Below, piece after piece: positions 16,680 to 26,778 of a DNA stretch of 64,000 nucleotides. The position numbers were made by a program, and so were the translations under genes. The number at the start of each line of letters is the position of its first letter. Position 1 is the first letter of the stretch. Source of the stretch: Halopseudomonas pertucinogena (lineage in GTDB: Bacteria; Pseudomonadota; Gammaproteobacteria; Pseudomonadales; Pseudomonadaceae); the NCBI RefSeq assembly GCF_014646575.1, contig NZ_BMNN01000002.1:114111-178110 (forward strand), written 5' to 3'. The notes under the pieces were generated by a model. The model did no database searches and was not told where the DNA came from. It was given only the letters and a program-made list of their open reading frames with translations.

Positions 16680-19600
16680 TCAGCCCTGGCTGGCATTGCC
16701 GCTCAGGTCACCCAGCTCGCGCATGGCGACGGCGATCATCGGGTAGTCGCTGGTGCCGACGCTGCGCAGCTCACCCAGCAGGGCTTCCCAGCGCTGTACC
16801 AGCGTCCGGTTCTGCTCGCGCCAGCTGTCCACCAGCTCCGCCGCCGAGGCATCGGCATGCCCCTTCTGCAGCAGCGCAGTGGTCATCACGCCCAGATAGC
16901 TTTCCAGCTGATCGCGGTAGGCTTCCCGGGCCAGGGCCTGCCACTGGGAATTGGCCGGCAGCGCGTTGATCTGCTCGCTGAGCCAGGGCAATTGCAGCTC
17001 GCTGCCAAGGGCAAACAGCACCTGGGCGACCTTCTCCGCCGGCTGACCGGTGGCGTCGGCGGCGTGGATCACCCCCAGCATGGTGTAGAAGTGCACCGTG
17101 GCCGCCACCTGGCGGGCGATGGCCTCCGGCACACCGGCTGCGATGAACTGATCGTAGCGCTCCTGCCACAGCGCCTTCACCGACCCTTCCAGCATGCTCT
17201 CGAAGCCGGCGTTCAGGCTCTGGATCAGCGGCGCGAAGTGCTCGACTTCCTCAGTGGCGTTGAGCTCGGGACCGCGCCGGCGGATGAACCAGCGGGTCGC
17301 ACCGCGGGCCAGTCGCACCAGCTCCTGCATCAGCTCCAGCTGAACCGCCGCAGGCAGCTGATTATCCAGCTGCTCGATGCTGTCGAACGCTTCCATCAAC
17401 CGGAACACGTCCCGCGCCACCACATAGGCCGTGACGATCTGCCCTGCGCTGGCACCGGTGGACTGCTCCAGCCGCCGCAGGAAGGTGATGCCCATGTGGT
17501 TGACCAGGTTGTTGGCCAGCTGGGTGGCGATGATCTCCCGGCGCAGCTTGTGGTTGGCCACGGCCTCGCCGTGTTCGGCCACCAGCTTCGGCGGCAGCGC
17601 CTTGAACAGCTCGCGGCCGATCCAGGCATCATCCGGCGCGCTGGTGTCGACCAGCCGCTCCTTCAGATCAGCCTTGGCGTAGCTGACCAGCACCGCCAGT
17701 TCTGGCCGGGTAAGCCCCTGGCCGTTGGCGGCCCGCTCGGCCAGCTGCTCATCGGACGGCAGCGCCTCCAGCGCGCGGTCCAGCTTGCCGGCGGCCTCCA
17801 TCGAGTTGATGAAGCGGCGGTACTCGACCATGGTATGCGCCGCCTGGCCCTGGGCCAGGCTGATGGCCTGGGTCTGCTTGTAGTTGCTGTCAAGCACCAG
17901 CTCCGCCACTTCATCGGTCATGTCCACCAGCAGACTGTTGCGCTGCTTGAGGGTCATGTCGCCGTCGGCCACCAGCTGGTTGAGCAGGATCTTGATGTTC
18001 ACTTCCTGGTCGGAGCAACTGACCCCACCTGCGTTATCGATGAAGTCGGTGTTGCAGGCGCCGCCCTTGAGGCTGTACTCGATGCGGCCCAGCTGGGTCA
18101 TGCCCAGGTTGCCGCCCTCGCCTATCACCCGGACGCGCAGCTCGTTGCCATTAACGCGCAGGCCGTCGTTGGCCTTGTCGCTGACGTCCGCATGGCTTTC
18201 GCTGCTGCCCTTGATGTAGGTGCCGATCCCGCCGTTCCACAGCAGGTCCACCGGCGCCTTGAGCAGCCGGTTGATCAGCTCGGTGGGGGTCAGCTGATCC
18301 TCGGCAATGTCGAAGACCTCCTTGATCTGCGGGCTCAGGGTGATCTGCTTGAGCTGCCGGGAGAATACCCCACCGCCCTCGGAGATCAGCTCCGTGTTGT
18401 AATCGGACCAGCCCGACCGCGGCGTGTTGTACAGGCGCTGACGCTCATCGAAGGCGGCCCCGGCATCGGCCGGGTTCGGGTCGATGAAGATTTCCAGATG
18501 GTTGAACGCCGCCAGCAAACGCACCGAGCGCGAACGCAGCAGGCCGTTGCCGAACACGTCACCGCTCATGTCGCCGATGCCGATGACGGTCACCGGGTCA
18601 CGCTGCACATCGATGCCCAGCTCGCGAAAGTGGCGCTGCACGGACACCCAGGCCCCTCGGGCGGTGATCGCCATGCCCTTGTGGTCGTAGCCCACCGAGC
18701 CGCCGGAGGCGAAGGCGTCACCCATCCAGAAGCCGTATTCCTCGGCGATGCCGTTGGCAATGTCGGAGAAGGTCGCGGTGCCCTTGTCGGCGGCCACTAC
18801 CAGGTAATAGTCGTCCCCGTCGTGACGGATGACCTGCTGCGGCGGCACCACCTCGCCGTTCACCAGGTTGTCGGTCACGTCCAGCAGCCCGCGGATGAAG
18901 ATGCGATAGCACGCGATCGCCTCCTGCTGCACCGCATCGCGGCCCTGATCGTGGGGCAGTCGGCGCGGTACGAAACCGCCCTTGGCACCCGACGGGACGA
19001 TCACCGAGTTCTTGACCTGCTGCGCCTTGGTCAGGCCCAGCACCTCGGTACGGTAGTCCTCCTCGCGGTCGGACCAGCGCAGTCCACCACGGGCCACCTT
19101 GCCGCCACGCAGGTGCACACCCTCGACCCGCGGCGAATAGACGAAGATCTCGTACATCGGCCGCGGCAGCGGCAGCTCGGGGATGGCATGGGGGTCGAAC
19201 TTCAGGCTGAAGTAGTCCTTCGGCTCGCCATTGGCCTCGGTCTGATAGAAGTTGGTGCGCAGGGTTGCCTTGATCAGATCCAGATAGCGGCGCAGGATGC
19301 GGTCCTCGTTCAGCACCGCGACGTTGTCAAGGGCGGCGAGGATGGCCTGCTCCAGCTTCTCCTCCAGCTCCCCGGCGGTGGCCTTGCGTGCCAGCAGGAA
19401 GCGGGTCCGGAACAACCGCACCAGCTCCCGTGCCACCGGCGCGTGGTTGGCCAGGGTAGCGGCAATGTAGGGCAGCTCGAAGCCCATGCGGATCTGCTTG
19501 ATGTAGCGCGCCAGCGCGCGCAGCAGCGCCGCCTCGCGCCAGTGGATACCCGCCAGCAGGATCAGCCGGTTGAAGCCGTCGTTCTCGGCCTTGCCATTCC

Positions 19601-21512
19601 AGATGGCGGTGAACGCCTCGCGGAACAGGTCGTTGACATCGGCGATGTCCATCTCCGCATCCAGCGCATTGGCGAACACGAAGTCGTGAATCCAGTAGGT
19701 CTGGCCATCGGCCCGGGTCAACTGGAAGGGGAACTCACCGAGCACCCGCAGCCCCAGGTTGTCGAGGATCGGCATGACATCGGACAACGGCAGCGAGCCG
19801 CCGAAATGGTACAGCTTGCAATGCAGCAGGCCGGAATCACCATCCAGCCGCTGGTGGAAACTCATGGCCAGCGGGTTGTCCGCATCCAGCTCCAGCAGGT
19901 GCTGAAGATCCACCACGGCGGTCTCGGGCGTGAAGCGGTTGCTGTATCCCGGTGGCAGGCCCCGGCCGAACTGGCTCAGTACCTCACGGGCCCGGGCTTC
20001 GCCCAGGGTTTCCTGCAGTTGTTCACCCAGGTCGTCAGTCCAACCGCGGCTGGCCTGAATTATTTCGTCTTGTAGTTTCAGAGCACTAATCTCCAGAGTT
20101 TGGCGCGGGTCTACGTTCAGGATGAACTGCACTCGCACAAGGTTTGAGTCGGAAAACAGGGTCCAGAATTCACTGGCGGTCGCACCCAGCCGGTCCATCA
20201 GAACCTGCTGGATCTTCATCCGCGTGGCAGTGGAATAAATATCTCTGGGCACATACACCAGACAGTAATAGAAGCAGCCATAACTGCCGCGGCGTACAAA
20301 CAGCCGCACCAGGTTGCGCTCCTGAATCTGCACAATGCGCAGCGCCGTGTCGGCAAGCTCCTGCTCGGAGACCTGGAACAGGTCATCCCGCGGCAGCTCC
20401 TGCAGCACCTGGCTGAGCTCCTTGTACAGATGGCTGCCGGGCAACAGGCCCGACCGCTCGCGCACCCGCTGCACCTTGCGGCGCAGGCAGGGAATGCTCA
20501 GGACATCCGCGGCGTACACGCGGGTGGTATAGAAACCGCTGAAGCGATGCTCGAGCAGCACGCGGCCCTCGGCATCGACTTCACGGATGGACAGATAATC
20601 GGGATAGGCCGCGCGGTGTACACGGCTGGCCTGGGGTGCCTTGGCAAAGGACAGCAGCAGGGGTTGGCGCAGGTATTCGAGCAGGCTGGCAGGCAGGGCG
20701 CTGGTGAATTCATCGGCGGGCAGCAGCGGCGCATTGCCAAGGCTGTGCCGGGTCTGGATGTCCAGCCGGCGGTCGTCGGCGATGGTGAAGCGTTCGTAGC
20801 CGAGGAAGATGAAATTGTCGTCCAGCAGCCATTGCAGAAAATCGCCGACCTCCTCCCGCTCCCCCGCGTCGAACCAGTCGAACGCGGCACCGTCAAGATC
20901 AGCGATCAGGGCCTCGACCCGGGCCCGCATCGGCCCATGGTCGGTCACCACCGCCTCGACCTGCCCGAGCGCGTCGCGCAGCCCGCTCTGCAACGCGCTC
21001 AGCGCCGCCGGGGTGGTACAGCGATCGATCTCGATATGCATGACCGACTCGCTGGCCAGCCCGCGGTCGGTGTTGTCCGCCGGGTGCAGTTCGAGCAGCC
21101 TGCCATGTTCGTCACGTTCCACCGTGAATACGCTATTATGCAGGCGCTGAATGGCAAACCCCTGACGTTGCAACTCGATGCGCACCGAATCCACCAGAAA
21201 CGGCATGTCCGCATGCACCAGCTGCACCACCGTATGGGCGCACTGCCAGCCGTGGGTCTCGATCGTCGGGTTGAATATCTGCAGCTTGCTGCCGGTGCGG
21301 TCGAACTCCTGCAGCAACCGCCACGCGGAGCGCAGACAGCCGAGCAACTCGCTCTGCTGCCGGCCCTGCAGCTCTTCCAGCGGGGTGATTCCGAAGAACT
21401 CGCCCGCCAGGACGCCAATCCCATCAGACTCCGTCGGGTCGACCAGCTCCTTCACGCGTTGGCGAAGGATCTGCAACAGCTCCGCCTTGCTGCTGGCGAC
21501 GATAAAACCCAT
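16680..21512 (-). CDS. gdhB: NAD-specific glutamate dehydrogenase, large (GdhB type)
   Basis: A 1610-residue enzyme converting glutamate to 2-oxoglutarate and ammonia with NAD, used for amino acid catabolism in pseudomonads. The size matches the 180-kDa class (about 1600-1620). An N-terminal ACT-like regulatory half precedes the catalytic core. The core shows SVIVPSGAKGGFV, the substrate-site lysine region VARGGLRWSDR, IGIGDMSGDVFGNG and NDGLRVNGNELR. I chose ATG 21512 because AGGGAG lies upstream; the ATG at 21527 has no ribosome binding site. It is divergent from moxR and followed by the DUF2835 gene. Confidence 0.95.
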   Translation of the reverse strand: MGFIVASSKAELLQILRQRVKELVDPTESDGIGVLAGEFFGITPLEELQGRQQSELLGCLRSAWRLLQEFDRTGSKLQIFNPTIETHGWQCAHTVVQLVHADMPFLVDSVRIELQRQGFAIQRLHNSVFTVERDEHGRLLELHPADNTDRGLASESVMHIEIDRCTTPAALSALQSGLRDALGQVEAVVTDHGPMRARVEALIADLDGAAFDWFDAGEREEVGDFLQWLLDDNFIFLGYERFTIADDRRLDIQTRHSLGNAPLLPADEFTSALPASLLEYLRQPLLLSFAKAPQASRVHRAAYPDYLSIREVDAEGRVLLEHRFSGFYTTRVYAADVLSIPCLRRKVQRVRERSGLLPGSHLYKELSQVLQELPRDDLFQVSEQELADTALRIVQIQERNLVRLFVRRGSYGCFYYCLVYVPRDIYSTATRMKIQQVLMDRLGATASEFWTLFSDSNLVRVQFILNVDPRQTLEISALKLQDEIIQASRGWTDDLGEQLQETLGEARAREVLSQFGRGLPPGYSNRFTPETAVVDLQHLLELDADNPLAMSFHQRLDGDSGLLHCKLYHFGGSLPLSDVMPILDNLGLRVLGEFPFQLTRADGQTYWIHDFVFANALDAEMDIADVNDLFREAFTAIWNGKAENDGFNRLILLAGIHWREAALLRALARYIKQIRMGFELPYIAATLANHAPVARELVRLFRTRFLLARKATAGELEEKLEQAILAALDNVAVLNEDRILRRYLDLIKATLRTNFYQTEANGEPKDYFSLKFDPHAIPELPLPRPMYEIFVYSPRVEGVHLRGGKVARGGLRWSDREEDYRTEVLGLTKAQQVKNSVIVPSGAKGGFVPRRLPHDQGRDAVQQEAIACYRIFIRGLLDVTDNLVNGEVVPPQQVIRHDGDDYYLVVAADKGTATFSDIANGIAEEYGFWMGDAFASGGSVGYDHKGMAITARGAWVSVQRHFRELGIDVQRDPVTVIGIGDMSGDVFGNGLLRSRSVRLLAAFNHLEIFIDPNPADAGAAFDERQRLYNTPRSGWSDYNTELISEGGGVFSRQLKQITLSPQIKEVFDIAEDQLTPTELINRLLKAPVDLLWNGGIGTYIKGSSESHADVSDKANDGLRVNGNELRVRVIGEGGNLGMTQLGRIEYSLKGGACNTDFIDNAGGVSCSDQEVNIKILLNQLVADGDMTLKQRNSLLVDMTDEVAELVLDSNYKQTQAISLAQGQAAHTMVEYRRFINSMEAAGKLDRALEALPSDEQLAERAANGQGLTRPELAVLVSYAKADLKERLVDTSAPDDAWIGRELFKALPPKLVAEHGEAVANHKLRREIIATQLANNLVNHMGITFLRRLEQSTGASAGQIVTAYVVARDVFRLMEAFDSIEQLDNQLPAAVQLELMQELVRLARGATRWFIRRRGPELNATEEVEHFAPLIQSLNAGFESMLEGSVKALWQERYDQFIAAGVPEAIARQVAATVHFYTMLGVIHAADATGQPAEKVAQVLFALGSELQLPWLSEQINALPANSQWQALAREAYRDQLESYLGVMTTALLQKGHADASAAELVDSWREQNRTLVQRWEALLGELRSVGTSDYPMIAVAMRELGDLSGNASQG

Positions 21513-21580
21513 AACCCACTCCCTCATACCGAGCGGCGGCCGCTACGGCAGTAAAAAAATGGTCCGGAATTGATTCCAGA

Positions 21581-21610
21581 TTAGTCCAGCCGAGACACTT
21601 TCGGTAAAGT
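21581..21610 (+). promoter_or_regulatory. candidate promoter of the moxR-bat operon
   Basis: TTAGTC at 21581-21586 and TAAAGT at 21605-21610 are separated by 18 bases, 43 bases before the moxR start. The match to sigma-70 consensus is moderate. This lies in the 140-base divergent spacer with gdhB. Confidence 0.35.
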
Positions 21611-21652
21611 ACCTGCATCGCAGGAAGACCATCGGTGTATTAAGGAAGAACC

Positions 21653-22612
21653 ATGCCCCATCGCGCATCACTGCTGCAATTGAAGAGCTACATGACTCAG
21701 CAGGTCTTCGGTCAGGAACACCTGATCGATCGCATGCTGATCTGCCTGCTCGCGGGCGGCCATCTGCTGGTAGAGGGCGCGCCAGGGCTGGCCAAGACCA
21801 AGGCCATCAAGACCATGGCCGAAGCCATCGAAGCGGATTTTCATCGCATCCAGTTCACTCCCGACCTCCTGCCTGCGGATATCACCGGCACGGAAATCTA
21901 CCGTCCGGAGACCGCCAGCTTCAGCTTCCAGCAGGGGCCGATCTTCCATCATCTAGTATTGGCCGACGAAATCAACCGCGCGCCGGCCAAGGTTCAGTCC
22001 GCTCTGCTTGAGGCCATGGCCGAACGCCAGGTCAGTATCGGCCGGGAAACCTGGCCACTGCCGGAGCTGTTCATGGTCATGGCCACGCAGAACCCCCTCG
22101 AGCAGGAAGGCACCTATCCCCTGCCCGAAGCCCAGCTCGACCGTTTCCTCATGCATGTGCTGATCGGATTCCCCGATGCCGCGCTGGAGCGGCAGATTCT
22201 GCACCTTGCCCGCGGGGAAGCCAAGGGCTTCGAGCCAAGAATCAGCCAGCGGGTCAGCCAGGAAAGCATTCTGGCGGCCCGTCAGGAGGTGCTCGGCCTG
22301 TTCATGGCGGACGCCGTGGAGGAGTATCTCATCCAGCTGGTCATGGCCACCCGCCGGCCGGAAATGTACAACCCGCAACTGGCCGAATGGATCCAGCTGG
22401 GTGCCAGTCCGCGGGGTACCATCGCCCTCGACCGATGCGCCCGGGCCCATGCCTGGCTGGCCGGTCGCGACTTCGTCAGCCCCGAGGATGTGCAGGCCAT
22501 CGTGCATGATGTGCTGCGCCACCGCCTGATCCTGAGCTTCGAGGCCGAAGCGGCCGGGGTCGATGCCGACCGCGCCATTACCCTGCTGCTCGAATCCGTC
22601 GCGGTGGTCTGA
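21653..22612 (+). CDS. MoxR-family AAA+ ATPase
   Basis: A 319-residue AAA+ chaperone-like ATPase, first gene of a moxR-bat operon. Visible motifs are Walker A GAPGLAKT (about 42-49), Walker B LVLADEINRAPAKVQ (about 101-115), sensor 1 ATQNPLEQEGTYPLPEAQLDRF (about 144-165) and the C-terminal sensor 2 region SPRGTIALDR. MoxR proteins work with neighbouring VWA-domain proteins to mature or insert metal cofactors or envelope proteins, often under stress; the client here is unknown. AAGGAAG precedes the ATG. Six genes follow with overlaps or gaps of under five bases. Confidence 0.93.
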   Translation: MPHRASLLQLKSYMTQQVFGQEHLIDRMLICLLAGGHLLVEGAPGLAKTKAIKTMAEAIEADFHRIQFTPDLLPADITGTEIYRPETASFSFQQGPIFHHLVLADEINRAPAKVQSALLEAMAERQVSIGRETWPLPELFMVMATQNPLEQEGTYPLPEAQLDRFLMHVLIGFPDAALERQILHLARGEAKGFEPRISQRVSQESILAARQEVLGLFMADAVEEYLIQLVMATRRPEMYNPQLAEWIQLGASPRGTIALDRCARAHAWLAGRDFVSPEDVQAIVHDVLRHRLILSFEAEAAGVDADRAITLLLESVAVV

Positions 22613-22616
22613 GCCG

Positions 22617-23546
22617 ATGGACACCCCCGCGGCCTATACCGCCCTGGATGCGCTGCTCGACATGCGCCGCCACTGCCGTGATCTGCCCGCCTCGCTGCGC
22701 CCGGTGCAGCTGGGCCAGCAGGCCGGACGGCAGCTGTCACGCCTGCGCGGCCGCGGTATCGACTTCGACCAGGTGCGCCTCTACCAGCCCGGGGATGACA
22801 TCCGCAATATCGACTGGCGTGTCACCGCCCGTACCCGCAAGCCGCATACCAAGGTATTCAACGAAGAGCGCGAGCGGCCGGTGTTCGTCATCTGCGAGCA
22901 GAGCGCCCGCCTGTTCTTCGGCACCCGGCTGCGCTTCAAGTCGGTGCTCGCGGCGGAGGCCGCGTCGCTGATCGCCTGGATGGCATTGGCCCACAACGAC
23001 CGGGTCGGCGGCATGGTGTTCGATGACGACGCCTGCCACGAGGTGCGCCCGCGCCGCAGCCGGCGGGCGATCCTGCAATTGCTCGGGCAACTGCTCAGGG
23101 CCAACCATGCGCTGGATTCGGACAATCGGGCCGGTGCAGCCGAGCCCCTGAACCTGGCGTTGCGCCGCAGCCGGGAGATCATCCGCCCCGGCAGCGTGCT
23201 GTACCTGCTGTGCGACCATGCCGCGGTCGACGCCGTCAGCATGCCCCTGCTGACCGCCCTGGCCTCGCACAACGATGTGATCCTGCTGCCGCTGTACGAC
23301 GCCCTCGAAGCAAGCCTGCCCAGCGCCCCGGCGCTGGAATTCGTCCAGGGTGATCAGCGCCTGACCCTGAACACCACCGGCACCGCCCTGCGGGAAGCCT
23401 GGGCCGCCCAGTTCCTCGCCCGGCAGCAGGCCTGGCAGCGTCTGGCCAGTCGCTTGCACTGCGGCCTGCAACCGCTGGATACCAGCCGCACGGCGGTCGC
23501 GCAGCTGCAGCAGTTGCTGGTGGTGCACGCCCGGAGGCGCAGCTGA
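22617..23546 (+). CDS. DUF58 domain protein of the moxR-bat operon
   Basis: A 309-residue soluble protein. The DUF58 core GRGIDFDQVRLYQPGDD with following IRNIDWRVTARTRKPHTKVF (about residues 41-75) is the family's most conserved part. The remainder is a von Willebrand A-like fold without a full MIDAS (VICEQSARLFFG). I chose ATG 22617, four bases after the moxR stop; the frame upstream lies inside moxR. Such proteins partner MoxR ATPases in envelope stress systems, with no defined activity. Confidence 0.88.
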   Translation: MDTPAAYTALDALLDMRRHCRDLPASLRPVQLGQQAGRQLSRLRGRGIDFDQVRLYQPGDDIRNIDWRVTARTRKPHTKVFNEERERPVFVICEQSARLFFGTRLRFKSVLAAEAASLIAWMALAHNDRVGGMVFDDDACHEVRPRRSRRAILQLLGQLLRANHALDSDNRAGAAEPLNLALRRSREIIRPGSVLYLLCDHAAVDAVSMPLLTALASHNDVILLPLYDALEASLPSAPALEFVQGDQRLTLNTTGTALREAWAAQFLARQQAWQRLASRLHCGLQPLDTSRTAVAQLQQLLVVHARRRS

Positions 23547-24007
23547 TGGAAGCACTGCAGCAGCAGTTGATTACCCCGGCTGCGCCCGCGCCGATCAGCT
23601 GGTGGCCCCCTGCTCCCGGCTGGTGGCTACTTGTCGCAGCCGTGCTGCTGGCGTTGCTGCTCGGCCCCTGGCTGGTGCGCAGACGGCGCCGGCGCAACCG
23701 CAGGCGCGCAGGTCACGGGAGCATGAAAACCTTCGCCGACATACCGGCGGGACTGCCGGACCGCCAATGGCTGGCCGAGATCAATATTCATCTCAAGCAG
23801 ATTCTCCGGCAGCGCGGCGAAGAGCATGCCACCCGCCTGTTCGGCGAAGCCTGGCTGGACTACCTGTGCAGTCGTCCGGGCAGCAACCGCGAGGCGCTGC
23901 AGCCACTTGCTGCCGATCTTTACAAGCCCAGCGCCAGCCTCACCTCCGAGCAACGTGATGCCCTGCTGCGGGAACTGCGAGTATGGGTGCGCCATGAACA
24001 GCCTTGA
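23546..24007 (+). CDS. DUF4381 membrane protein
   Basis: A 153-residue protein with one membrane segment (about 22-44, WWLLVAAVLLALLLGPWLV) followed by a very basic stop-transfer stretch (RRRRRRNRRR) and a cytoplasmic domain containing ATRLFGEAWLDYLCSR. This layout is DUF4381, found between DUF58 and VWA genes in bat operons. The start overlaps the DUF58 stop (TGATG), giving translational coupling. Function is not established; it probably scaffolds the VWA proteins. Confidence 0.82.
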   Translation: MEALQQQLITPAAPAPISWWPPAPGWWLLVAAVLLALLLGPWLVRRRRRRNRRRAGHGSMKTFADIPAGLPDRQWLAEINIHLKQILRQRGEEHATRLFGEAWLDYLCSRPGSNREALQPLAADLYKPSASLTSEQRDALLRELRVWVRHEQP

Positions 24008-24992
24008 ATTCGCCTGGCCGCTCTGCTTTCTCCTGCTGCCGCTGCCCTGGGTGTATCGCCGCTGGCTGCCGCCGGCGCAGACCCGCTCAGCCGCCCTGCA
24101 CGTCACGTTCATGGACAGGCTGCAGAGCATCCGGCCGCTGGCAGGAGAAAGCACCGTCCCCGGGCGGCGCTGGCCTCTGCTGCTGGTCTGGCTGCTGCTG
24201 GTACTGGCCGCCGCACGGCCCCAATTGCTGGGTGAGGCGCTTCCCGCCGCCACCAGCGGCCGCGACATGATGCTGGCGGTGGATCTGTCCGGCAGCATGG
24301 AGTTCCGTGACATGCAGCTGGACGGCCAGGAGGTCAACCGCCTCACCCTGGTCAAGGCGCTGCTCGGTGACTTCATCGAACGCCGCCGGGGTGACCGGAT
24401 CGGGCTGGTGCTGTTCGGCAGTCAGGCCTATGTGCAGGCCCCGCTGACCCATGATCGGGAGGCTGTTGCCCAGTGGCTGGATGAGAGTTTCATCGGTCTG
24501 GCCGGGCGGGAGACAGCCATCGGTGATGCCATCGGCCTGGCGATCAAGCGATTGCAGGCCGAACCGGCCGCCAGCCGGGTACTGATACTGATTTCCGACG
24601 GGGCCAACACCGCCGGTTCGGTCAGCCCGCTGCGGGCAGCCCGACTGGCGGCCGAGCATGGTATTCGCATCTTCACCATCGGCATCGGCGCGGACGTTAC
24701 CGCCCCGCCGGGCGCCCTCAGCTTCGGTCTGCAGACCGACCCCTCCATCGAGCTGGACGAGCAGAGCCTGCGGCAGATCGCCGAACTCACCGGCGGTGAA
24801 TACTTCCGCGCCCGCAACGGCGATGACATGCAGGCCATTTATCAGCGGCTCGACCAACTGGAGCCGGCACTGCGCCCCGGCCGGCCGGACCGCCAGACCA
24901 CCCCGCTGTACCCCTGGCCGCTGGGCCTGGCTCTCCTGCTGAGCCTGGGCCTTTCAGCGGGTGTCGTGCAACGGAGCCGTGCGCATGTCTGA
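23994..24992 (+). CDS. batA: VWA-domain membrane protein BatA
   Basis: A 332-residue inner-membrane protein. Two N-terminal membrane segments (about 8-20 and 62-80) precede a VWA domain (about 95-290) with an intact metal site: DLSGS, the threonine in PLTHD, and ISDG. A final membrane segment closes the protein. The ATG at 23994 overlaps the previous gene by 14 bases; upstream codons in this frame lie inside that gene. BatA proteins act with MoxR and BatB in aerotolerance or envelope stress; metal-dependent ligand binding is expected here. Confidence 0.9.
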   Translation: MNSLEFAWPLCFLLLPLPWVYRRWLPPAQTRSAALHVTFMDRLQSIRPLAGESTVPGRRWPLLLVWLLLVLAAARPQLLGEALPAATSGRDMMLAVDLSGSMEFRDMQLDGQEVNRLTLVKALLGDFIERRRGDRIGLVLFGSQAYVQAPLTHDREAVAQWLDESFIGLAGRETAIGDAIGLAIKRLQAEPAASRVLILISDGANTAGSVSPLRAARLAAEHGIRIFTIGIGADVTAPPGALSFGLQTDPSIELDEQSLRQIAELTGGEYFRARNGDDMQAIYQRLDQLEPALRPGRPDRQTTPLYPWPLGLALLLSLGLSAGVVQRSRAHV

Positions 24993-26778
24993 TCTGTTCG
25001 GCTTCACCCTGTTGCGACCCTGGTGGCTGCTGGCGCTCATCCCGGCGCTGGTGCTGCTGGTCATGCTCTATCGCCATGGCTGGCGTCATTCGGCATGGGA
25101 ACAGCTGCTGCCACCCGCCCTGCAGGGCTGGCTGCTGCAACGCCAGACCGGCAGTGGCCAGCGTCTGCGCTTCATCGCACTGGGTACTACCTGGCTGCTG
25201 GTGATCCTCGCCCTGGCCGGCCCCGCGCGGGAAAGCACCAGCGAGCCCCTGCGTGTGGAAGACCGCTCGCTGGTGATAGTGCTCGACCTGTCCCGGCACA
25301 TGCTCTCCAACGACCTGCCGCCGGACCGGCTGGAGCGGGCGCGACTGAAAATCCGCAGCCTGATGCAGGATTATCCCGGCAGCCAGCTGTCGCTCATCGT
25401 GTATGCCGGCAGCGCGCACCGGGTCACGCCTCTGAGTACCGACCACGCCACGCTCACCAACCTGCTGGGCGCTCTGGAACCAGGCATCATGCCGGTCGAT
25501 GGCCAGGCCCTGGACGACGCCCTGCGTCTGGCTCGCCAGCCCCTGCAACAGCTGCCCCGCGCCAGCAGTCAGATACTGCTGATCACCAGCGGGCTGGACC
25601 GCACCGGTCAACAGGCGCTGGCCGAACATGCCGCCGAGCTGGGTTCGCAGCTCTCTATACTCGGCGTCGGTACCCGCTCCGGAGCGCCGGTCCCGCTGGT
25701 GGAGGGCGGCTTCCTGCGCGATGACGAGGGGCGCATCCTGCTGCCGCGCCTGAACAGCGAGCGGCTGGCCAGCCTGAGCCGCCAGCACGGGGCGCGCTAC
25801 CATGACATCACCGTCAGCCACCGCGATCTGAATTATCTGTTGCAACCGTGGCAGGCCGGCGCCACCACCGATGTACGCCCGCTGATAAGCGACCATGGGC
25901 ACTGGCTGGTTCTGTTGCTGCTGCCCATCGCCGCCCTCGGAGCGCGGCGGGGCTGGCTGGGTGTGCTGCTGTGCGCCGCCCTGCTGCCCGCTGACGCCCA
26001 GGCGCTGCAATGGCAGGATCTGTGGCAGCGGCCCGATCAACAGGCCATGGCGCTGCTGCAGAATCAGCAACCTGCCGAAGCCGCCGAGCGCTTCGAAGAC
26101 CCGCACTGGCGCAACTGGGCGCTCTATCAGGCCGGCGAGTACCAGCAGGCCGCCGACGGCTGGGCGGATCTTGCCAGAGCCCACCCGGATGAGCCTGCAC
26201 ATCATTTCAACCGTGGCACCGCGCTGGCCATGGCCGGGGACCTCCCGGCGGCGCTGGAGGCCTACGAGCACACCCTCACCCTGGCACCGGATCATCACGG
26301 CGCAAGACACAATCGCAAGCTGATCGAGGACTATCTCGAACAGCTGCGCCAACAGGCAGAGGAGCAGCAGTCCGCCGCGCCGGAGTCCGGCAGCCAGGCT
26401 GACGACACAGCCAACGGCGCCCAGGGCAACGGCACCGACTCCCCCGCCGGCGGCACGGCCGGCAGCGAGGCGGAAGGCCAGACCGCCCCCGGGCCGGCCC
26501 CCTCAGCCAGCGCGGGCGTAGCGGCCAGCAACGGCAACACGAACAATGGCGGCGCCGCAGGAAGTGGCACCGCCGGAGAGCAGGCGCCGGCAGGTAGTGG
26601 CACCGAGGCAGCTGACGGCCGGGCCGGCGACGGCCAGGTAGCCGGCCCACGGAACGGTATCAGCGGACAACAGCCGGCACTGGACCAGTGGCTGCTGGAA
26701 ATCCCGGATGACCCCGCCGAACTGCTGCGCCGCAAATTCCTATATCAGCATCTACAGCAACAGGACGCTAACCCATGA
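24985..26778 (+). CDS. batB: BatB/BatC fusion: degenerate VWA domain, TPR repeats and low-complexity tail
   Basis: A 597-residue protein. Two membrane segments come first (about 8-30 and 55-72), then a VWA domain (about 85-275). Its MIDAS is degenerate, DLSRH instead of DxSxS and TSGLD instead of SDG. Another membrane segment (about 300-330) is followed by TPR-like helices (about 345-440). A Gly/Ala/Ser/Asn-rich linker follows (about 450-560) with tracts such as GNTNNGGAAGSGTAGE, and then a short conserved end. The TPR part equals the separate BatC of other bacteria. It overlaps batA by eight bases. The degenerate site suggests a structural and not a metal-binding role. Confidence 0.87.
   Translation: MSDLFGFTLLRPWWLLALIPALVLLVMLYRHGWRHSAWEQLLPPALQGWLLQRQTGSGQRLRFIALGTTWLLVILALAGPARESTSEPLRVEDRSLVIVLDLSRHMLSNDLPPDRLERARLKIRSLMQDYPGSQLSLIVYAGSAHRVTPLSTDHATLTNLLGALEPGIMPVDGQALDDALRLARQPLQQLPRASSQILLITSGLDRTGQQALAEHAAELGSQLSILGVGTRSGAPVPLVEGGFLRDDEGRILLPRLNSERLASLSRQHGARYHDITVSHRDLNYLLQPWQAGATTDVRPLISDHGHWLVLLLLPIAALGARRGWLGVLLCAALLPADAQALQWQDLWQRPDQQAMALLQNQQPAEAAERFEDPHWRNWALYQAGEYQQAADGWADLARAHPDEPAHHFNRGTALAMAGDLPAALEAYEHTLTLAPDHHGARHNRKLIEDYLEQLRQQAEEQQSAAPESGSQADDTANGAQGNGTDSPAGGTAGSEAEGQTAPGPAPSASAGVAASNGNTNNGGAAGSGTAGEQAPAGSGTEAADGRAGDGQVAGPRNGISGQQPALDQWLLEIPDDPAELLRRKFLYQHLQQQDANP

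Noticed and set aside
16194..20075. A 1293-codon open frame on the plus strand opposite gdhB
   Set aside because: It is antisense to a clear 1610-residue enzyme, has a His/Gln/Leu-rich shadow composition typical of the complement of GC-rich coding sequence, and has no recognisable domain.
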